9,192 nucleotides of DNA from Syntrophobacter sp. SbD2. Lineage in GTDB: Bacteria > Desulfobacterota > Syntrophobacteria > Syntrophobacterales > Syntrophobacteraceae. Both the position numbers and the translations under genes were made by a program. The stretch's first letter is position 1; each line of letters begins with the position of its first letter. The stretch is from positions 1 through 9,192 of the forward strand of contig OMSV01000171.1 of the NCBI GenBank assembly GCA_900290385.1, read 5' to 3'. Shown in pieces: positions 6,169-9,192 of this stretch. The notes beneath the pieces were generated by a model. That model did no database searches, was not told the DNA's origin, and saw nothing but the letters and a program-made list of their open reading frames with translations.

Positions 6169-6585
6169 TTATACAACGCACTTGATATCCAGCAGGGGAG
6201 TGCCGTCAACGGCGTCCAGGCCGATTACATCGATAACATCGCCCTCGATCCCGGTTATTTCCACGGTATCCAGGGAGATCGGGTTTGGCCGCTGGGGGCT
6301 GCGTGTGGAGAAAACACCTCGCAGCGGGCGTGTGCGATCTCCCCTGGGGTGGACCTGAAGTATATCGCGTTGGGCAAGGTGCATCCAGTAGACAATAACG
6401 ATCATCCCACCCTTTTCCAGACCGAACAAGGCGTCCCTGTACTGCTCATCGACAATCAGTTTGCCCCTGACCGTCCCTTCACTGCCTAGCCGGGGGGCCT
6501 TGCCCGGCTCGGTGATCGGACTTCGGATTATCCCTATCGGTTTCAGGACTATTTCCAGTTTGGCTTTTTCTTTTGGTCTTTCCAT
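6169..6585 (-). CDS. trmO: TrmO/TsaA-family SAM-dependent methyltransferase (tRNA t6A37 N6-methyltransferase), short form
   Basis: Members of this family (UPF0066/TsaA) that have been tested methylate N6 of threonylcarbamoyladenosine at tRNA position 37, using SAM. The 138 residues cover the TsaA-like beta-barrel core: LKPIGIIRSPITEPGKAPR (14-32) at the N-terminus, a hydrophobic MIVIVYWMHLAQRD segment (61-74), the signature GVFSTRSPQRPNPISLD (90-106), and a terminal GLDAVDGTPLLDIK (122-135). E. coli TrmO has about 235 residues; the C-terminal domain found there is absent, as in many short bacterial and archaeal members. The ORF ends naturally, so this is not a truncation by the window. The start at 6585 lies 6 nt after the thioesterase stop; AGGGA in that gene's last codons is the likely ribosome binding site. 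Fold-family call strong, exact tRNA substrate inferred. Confidence 0.85.
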   Translation of the reverse strand: MERPKEKAKLEIVLKPIGIIRSPITEPGKAPRLGSEGTVRGKLIVDEQYRDALFGLEKGGMIVIVYWMHLAQRDILQVHPRGDRTRPLRGVFSTRSPQRPNPISLDTVEITGIEGDVIDVIGLDAVDGTPLLDIKCVV

Positions 6586-6591
6586 CTCCGT

Positions 6592-7101
6592 TTATTCCCT
6601 CTTTAGCATAGCTTCAACGGCCAGCCGGAAATCTTCGGGCAAATGGGTCGTCTGGCCCGTGAAACGCAGGCAAATCATGTTTGATTGGATCTGTGTGCAT
6701 AGTTCCAATCCGGAGCTTTTCGTTTCGCGGTTTGCCGAGGCCTCCGCTGGTCTGTAAATGAGTAGAGAAAATGAAAGATTTCGTCTGCTCAGTGAAGTTA
6801 TCCCGGTATGTATTTCGATTTCATCATCATAGCGCAGAGCTTTGCGGTACTTGCAACGTGATTCGATGATAGTGAGATGAAGCTGCCGGTTCAAGAATTC
6901 ACGGTAAGGGAAGCCGGTTTTTCTCAAGAAATCTTCACGCCCCAGCTCGAAGAGGTGATAATAATTGCCGTGATAGACCGCCTGACCCATATCGACATCA
7001 AAAAACGGGACACGCATACTCGTTATGTGGTAGGGAGTAGTGGTGCTTGTCGACTGCGCCCGGGCGTGAGTGATTATTTTTTCTTGTGAAGAACCGCTCA
7101 T
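6592..7101 (-). CDS. Hotdog-fold acyl-CoA thioesterase, YbgC/4HBT family
   Basis: Predicted to hydrolyse an acyl-CoA or related thioester in the cytosol; the natural substrate cannot be read from sequence. From the ATG at 7101 the protein has 169 residues. The family hallmark is VPFFDVDMGQAVYHGNYYHL (31-50), aligning with the RVYYEDTDAGGVVYH motif of E. coli YbgC. D37, Y43 and H44 correspond to the Asp/Tyr/His of the YbgC active site. FELGREDFLRKTGFPYREF (51-69) is the usual following helix, and the remaining strands of a single hotdog domain follow. The insertion RPAEASANRETKSSGLE (about 117-133) looks variable. The start is fixed by AAGGAG 8 nt upstream; an in-frame ATG at 7242 adds 47 unconserved residues with no such site. 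It precedes the TrmO-like gene by 6 nt, so the two are probably co-transcribed; no functional link is obvious. Confidence 0.9.
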   Translation of the reverse strand: MSGSSQEKIITHARAQSTSTTTPYHITSMRVPFFDVDMGQAVYHGNYYHLFELGREDFLRKTGFPYREFLNRQLHLTIIESRCKYRKALRYDDEIEIHTGITSLSRRNLSFSLLIYRPAEASANRETKSSGLELCTQIQSNMICLRFTGQTTHLPEDFRLAVEAMLKRE

Positions 7102-7154
7102 ATTGAAGCTCCTTATTATGACAGCCAGATGAGCACATTCCACAGTTTTTGAAT

Positions 7155-7183
7155 CTTCTACATCAGAGGTGGTTTTTTGACAA
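7155..7183 (-). promoter_or_regulatory. Candidate sigma70 promoter for the thioesterase-TrmO unit
   Basis: On the - strand TTGTCA (7183-7178, five of six consensus bases) and TAGAAG (7160-7155, four of six) are separated by 17 nt. This would start transcription about 45-50 nt before the thioesterase ATG. The -35 box overlaps the proposed TTG start and a TTGACA on the opposite strand, so the divergent helicase gene shares this control region. Confidence 0.4.
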
Positions 7184-9192
7184 TCTTCCCGCGAATGAAC
7201 AATTCCGGCCGTAAGCGAGATCGTGCCAGACAGCACGGACACCCATCGTCAGTGAGGGCCTCCATCGGTCCCTATATTCATAAGATCCACAAAAGCCTTA
7301 GCCCGGTGCTGGAGCGAATACGGACCCCGGAGCCGGCCCCTTTCGTGCCGGACCCTTTCCAGCTCAAGGCTCTTAGCGCAATTGAAGCACGAGACGTGCT
7401 CGTTACGGCCCCAACAGGCGCCGGAAAAACATATATCGCAGTTGAAGCCATTGACAAGGTTTTTCACAGGGGCGGGAAAAGCTGGTATGCGTCGCCGCTT
7501 AAGGCCCTGTCAAATGCGAAGTATCAGGAATTCCGCGAAATCTTCGGCCGGGAAAACGTCGGAATTCTCACCGGAGACAGGAAAGAAAATCCACTTGCCC
7601 CGGTCATCGTCGGCACCACCGAAATCCTGCGCAACCAGTTGTATGACATAATGCACCGGGGAGAGGACATCGACATGGACCTGGTGGTTCTCGACGAGGC
7701 CCACTACCTCGGCGACGTCGACAGGGGCGTAGTGTGGGAGGAAGTGCTCATTTATCTTCCTCCGCGTGTTCGGCTCCTGCTGCTTTCCGCTACAATACTC
7801 AATGGCGGTGAAATCTGCAAATGGCTCACCTGGATGCGCAGTTCCGAATGCGAATGGGTGGCGGCATACGAGCGTCCCGTCCCGCTTTACCCGATATTCC
7901 TTTTCCCTGGTGGAGAGCTTGCTCCTCTGTCGACGCGCCGTGGTTTGCTCCCGGGAATTGAAAAAATCGACCCCCGATCGCTTCCGCGCTCCGAACTGCC
8001 CGAAATCCCGAGACTCCTCGATGCGCTCCGAAACGCCAACCTGCTGCCAGCCATATTCTTTCTGAAATCGAGGTCCGACTGCGACAGGGCGGTTGAATTC
8101 TGCCGGCCGGTTCAAGGGGCGAGCAGGCAGGAAAGTCCCCAGTTTCGGGAGGTGCTAGCAGAGCTGCTCGATGAATATCCTTTTCTCAGGACACATCAGC
8201 ACCTATCGACCCTAAAGAGCTGCCGGGTCGGTTCCCATCACGGCGGGCAGCTTCCACACTGGAAGCTGTTTTTGGAAAAGATGATGCAGGCCGGACACCT
8301 GGATGCCATCTTCTCGACTTCAACAATCGCCGCTGGAGTCAATTTCCCGGCGCGCACGGTGGTTATTTTTCAAAGCGACCGGTTCAACGGTAAGGAATTC
8401 GCAGCGCTTAGCGCAACCGAACTGTTGCAGATGACTGGCAGGGCAGGACGCCGTGGGATGGATGAAATCGGGTTTGTGCTCATAGTTCCCGGCCCGCACC
8501 AGGACCCCAGGCTTATAAACGATCTGTTAAAATCGTCCCCCGACCCGATCCAGAGCCAGATTCGCGTTAATTTCTCGATGGTTTTGAACCTTCTGCTGTC
8601 TCACAACCCCGAGGAGATTCGAGACCTCTTCATGGTCTCTTTGTCCACTTTTCAGAACCTGAGCCGAGACACACGGTCGATGAAGAAGATCGAGGCGGTC
8701 CGGGCTGAACTCGAGCAATATCGAGAGCAAATGGGCTGCGGATCTTTGGATGAGCTATTCGAAATCCGGCCAAGGTACTCAATCGGCATTGTGCAATTGC
8801 GGAAAATGCGCCGATCGCTCAAGCGAAGACCCGAGTACAGAAAAATCGTCGATCAGCTCGCTCCGGGCCGCGTCTTTATCAGCCAGAGAGGGACCCCATA
8901 TATTTGCGTAGCCTGGCCCGATTTTGAATACAGCAATGTGGAAGCCGTCCGGCTGGCCAATCCGATCCGAATGCGGCGCCGGCGCATCCGGACTCACCGG
9001 GTTGCGTTTCAGCGTCTCCGTGAGTTGAGTGTTTTGTTTGACTCTTTTCCCGACTTCGAAGAGCGGGAAGAATGGGAGAACCTGATTGCGCGCGCCGTTG
9101 AGGGCGAGTTCAGCCCCGTCGAACCCGATGTACCCGCCGGGGCGCCCCCAGCCGACCTTGCATCCAGAGATCTGGCGGCGGCAGCCCAAATT
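7177..9192 (+). CDS. Ski2/Mtr4-like DEAD/DEAH-box helicase, 3'-truncated by window edge
   Basis: Superfamily 2 helicase of the Ski2/Mtr4/HelY type (COG4581-like), ATP-driven and probably acting on RNA. The frame stays open from 7153 to the last base, 672 codons from the TTG at 7177, with no stop. Motifs in that numbering: I TAPTGAGKT (77-85), Ia SPLKALSN (around 104), Ib GTTEILRNQLY (around 150), II DEAH (173-176), III SAT (204-206), the Ski2-type ERPVPL (232-237), IV FFLKSRSDCD (294-303), V TSTIAAGVNFPA (381-392), and VI QMTGRAGRRG (418-427). A helical accessory region follows, then a beta-rich piece with RVFISQRGTPYICVAWPDFE. All catalytic motifs look intact. Start choice is uncertain: TTG 7177 has GAGGTGG (7166-7172) in front, ATG 7195 has no such site, and GTG 7252 would also keep the domain. 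Divergent from the thioesterase. Biological role in bacteria is poorly defined outside actinobacterial HelY. Confidence 0.9.
   Translation, partial: MTIFPRMNNSGRKRDRARQHGHPSSVRASIGPYIHKIHKSLSPVLERIRTPEPAPFVPDPFQLKALSAIEARDVLVTAPTGAGKTYIAVEAIDKVFHRGGKSWYASPLKALSNAKYQEFREIFGRENVGILTGDRKENPLAPVIVGTTEILRNQLYDIMHRGEDIDMDLVVLDEAHYLGDVDRGVVWEEVLIYLPPRVRLLLLSATILNGGEICKWLTWMRSSECEWVAAYERPVPLYPIFLFPGGELAPLSTRRGLLPGIEKIDPRSLPRSELPEIPRLLDALRNANLLPAIFFLKSRSDCDRAVEFCRPVQGASRQESPQFREVLAELLDEYPFLRTHQHLSTLKSCRVGSHHGGQLPHWKLFLEKMMQAGHLDAIFSTSTIAAGVNFPARTVVIFQSDRFNGKEFAALSATELLQMTGRAGRRGMDEIGFVLIVPGPHQDPRLINDLLKSSPDPIQSQIRVNFSMVLNLLLSHNPEEIRDLFMVSLSTFQNLSRDTRSMKKIEAVRAELEQYREQMGCGSLDELFEIRPRYSIGIVQLRKMRRSLKRRPEYRKIVDQLAPGRVFISQRGTPYICVAWPDFEYSNVEAVRLANPIRMRRRRIRTHRVAFQRLRELSVLFDSFPDFEEREEWENLIARAVEGEFSPVEPDVPAGAPPADLASRDLAAAAQI

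Noticed and set aside
7102..7242. 47-residue N-terminal extension of the thioesterase from an ATG at 7242
   Set aside because: It has no ribosome binding site and no hotdog-family likeness, and it would cross the helicase start. AAGGAG sits at the right distance before the ATG at 7101.
7510..8115. 201-codon - strand open frame
   Set aside because: Antisense to helicase motifs I to IV; its sequence has no domain logic.
8779..9189. 136-codon - strand open frame at the right edge
   Set aside because: Antisense to the helicase C-terminal region and without recognisable motifs.

Overview
The window reads as ordinary bacterial chromosome with compact genes on both strands. Deltaproteobacteria (Desulfobacterota, perhaps a Syntrophobacter-like lineage) is my best guess. 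That rests on the mix of a bacterial Ski2-like helicase, a Qng1-type queuosine salvage protein, and an acidic protein with a PopZ-like tail in front of valS. It is inference from style and content, since there is no rRNA or other phylogenetic marker here.

Layout, left to right. (1) 2-898 (+): 3' part of a queuosine-nucleotide glycosylase (Qng1/DUF2419) whose start lies before the window. (2) 899-1263: convergent gap with a long composite hairpin, a + strand terminator and a - strand terminator-like hairpin. (3) 1264-1521 (-): small protein of unknown function, with its ribosome binding site in the 3' arm of a short hairpin. (4) 1646-5773 (-): a three-gene unit read from right to left: acidic PopZ-tail-like protein, valS, nadC. 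valS follows the first gene by 16 nt, and nadC overlaps valS by the tetranucleotide ATGA. (5) 5774-6168: a 395-nt gap with a weak promoter candidate and one exact DnaA-box-like 9-mer. (6) 6169-7101 (-): a two-gene unit, a YbgC-type acyl-CoA thioesterase followed after 6 nt by a short TrmO/TsaA-family methyltransferase. (7) From about 7177 (+) to the window end: a divergent Ski2/Mtr4-like helicase of at least 672 codons with no stop before the edge.

Three of the recognised genes act on tRNA: Qng1 salvages the queuine base, ValRS charges tRNA-Val, and the TrmO-like protein would methylate t6A37. The helicase is an RNA-helicase type. The other identified products belong to NAD synthesis (NadC) and thioester hydrolysis. 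They sit in separate transcription units, so I read this as co-location, not a demonstrated system. I saw no mobile element, CRISPR array, tRNA or rRNA gene, and no clearly new defence or biosynthetic system. The items most worth a second look are the edge-truncated helicase, the PopZ-like acidic protein and the small unknown gene with a hairpin-embedded ribosome binding site.
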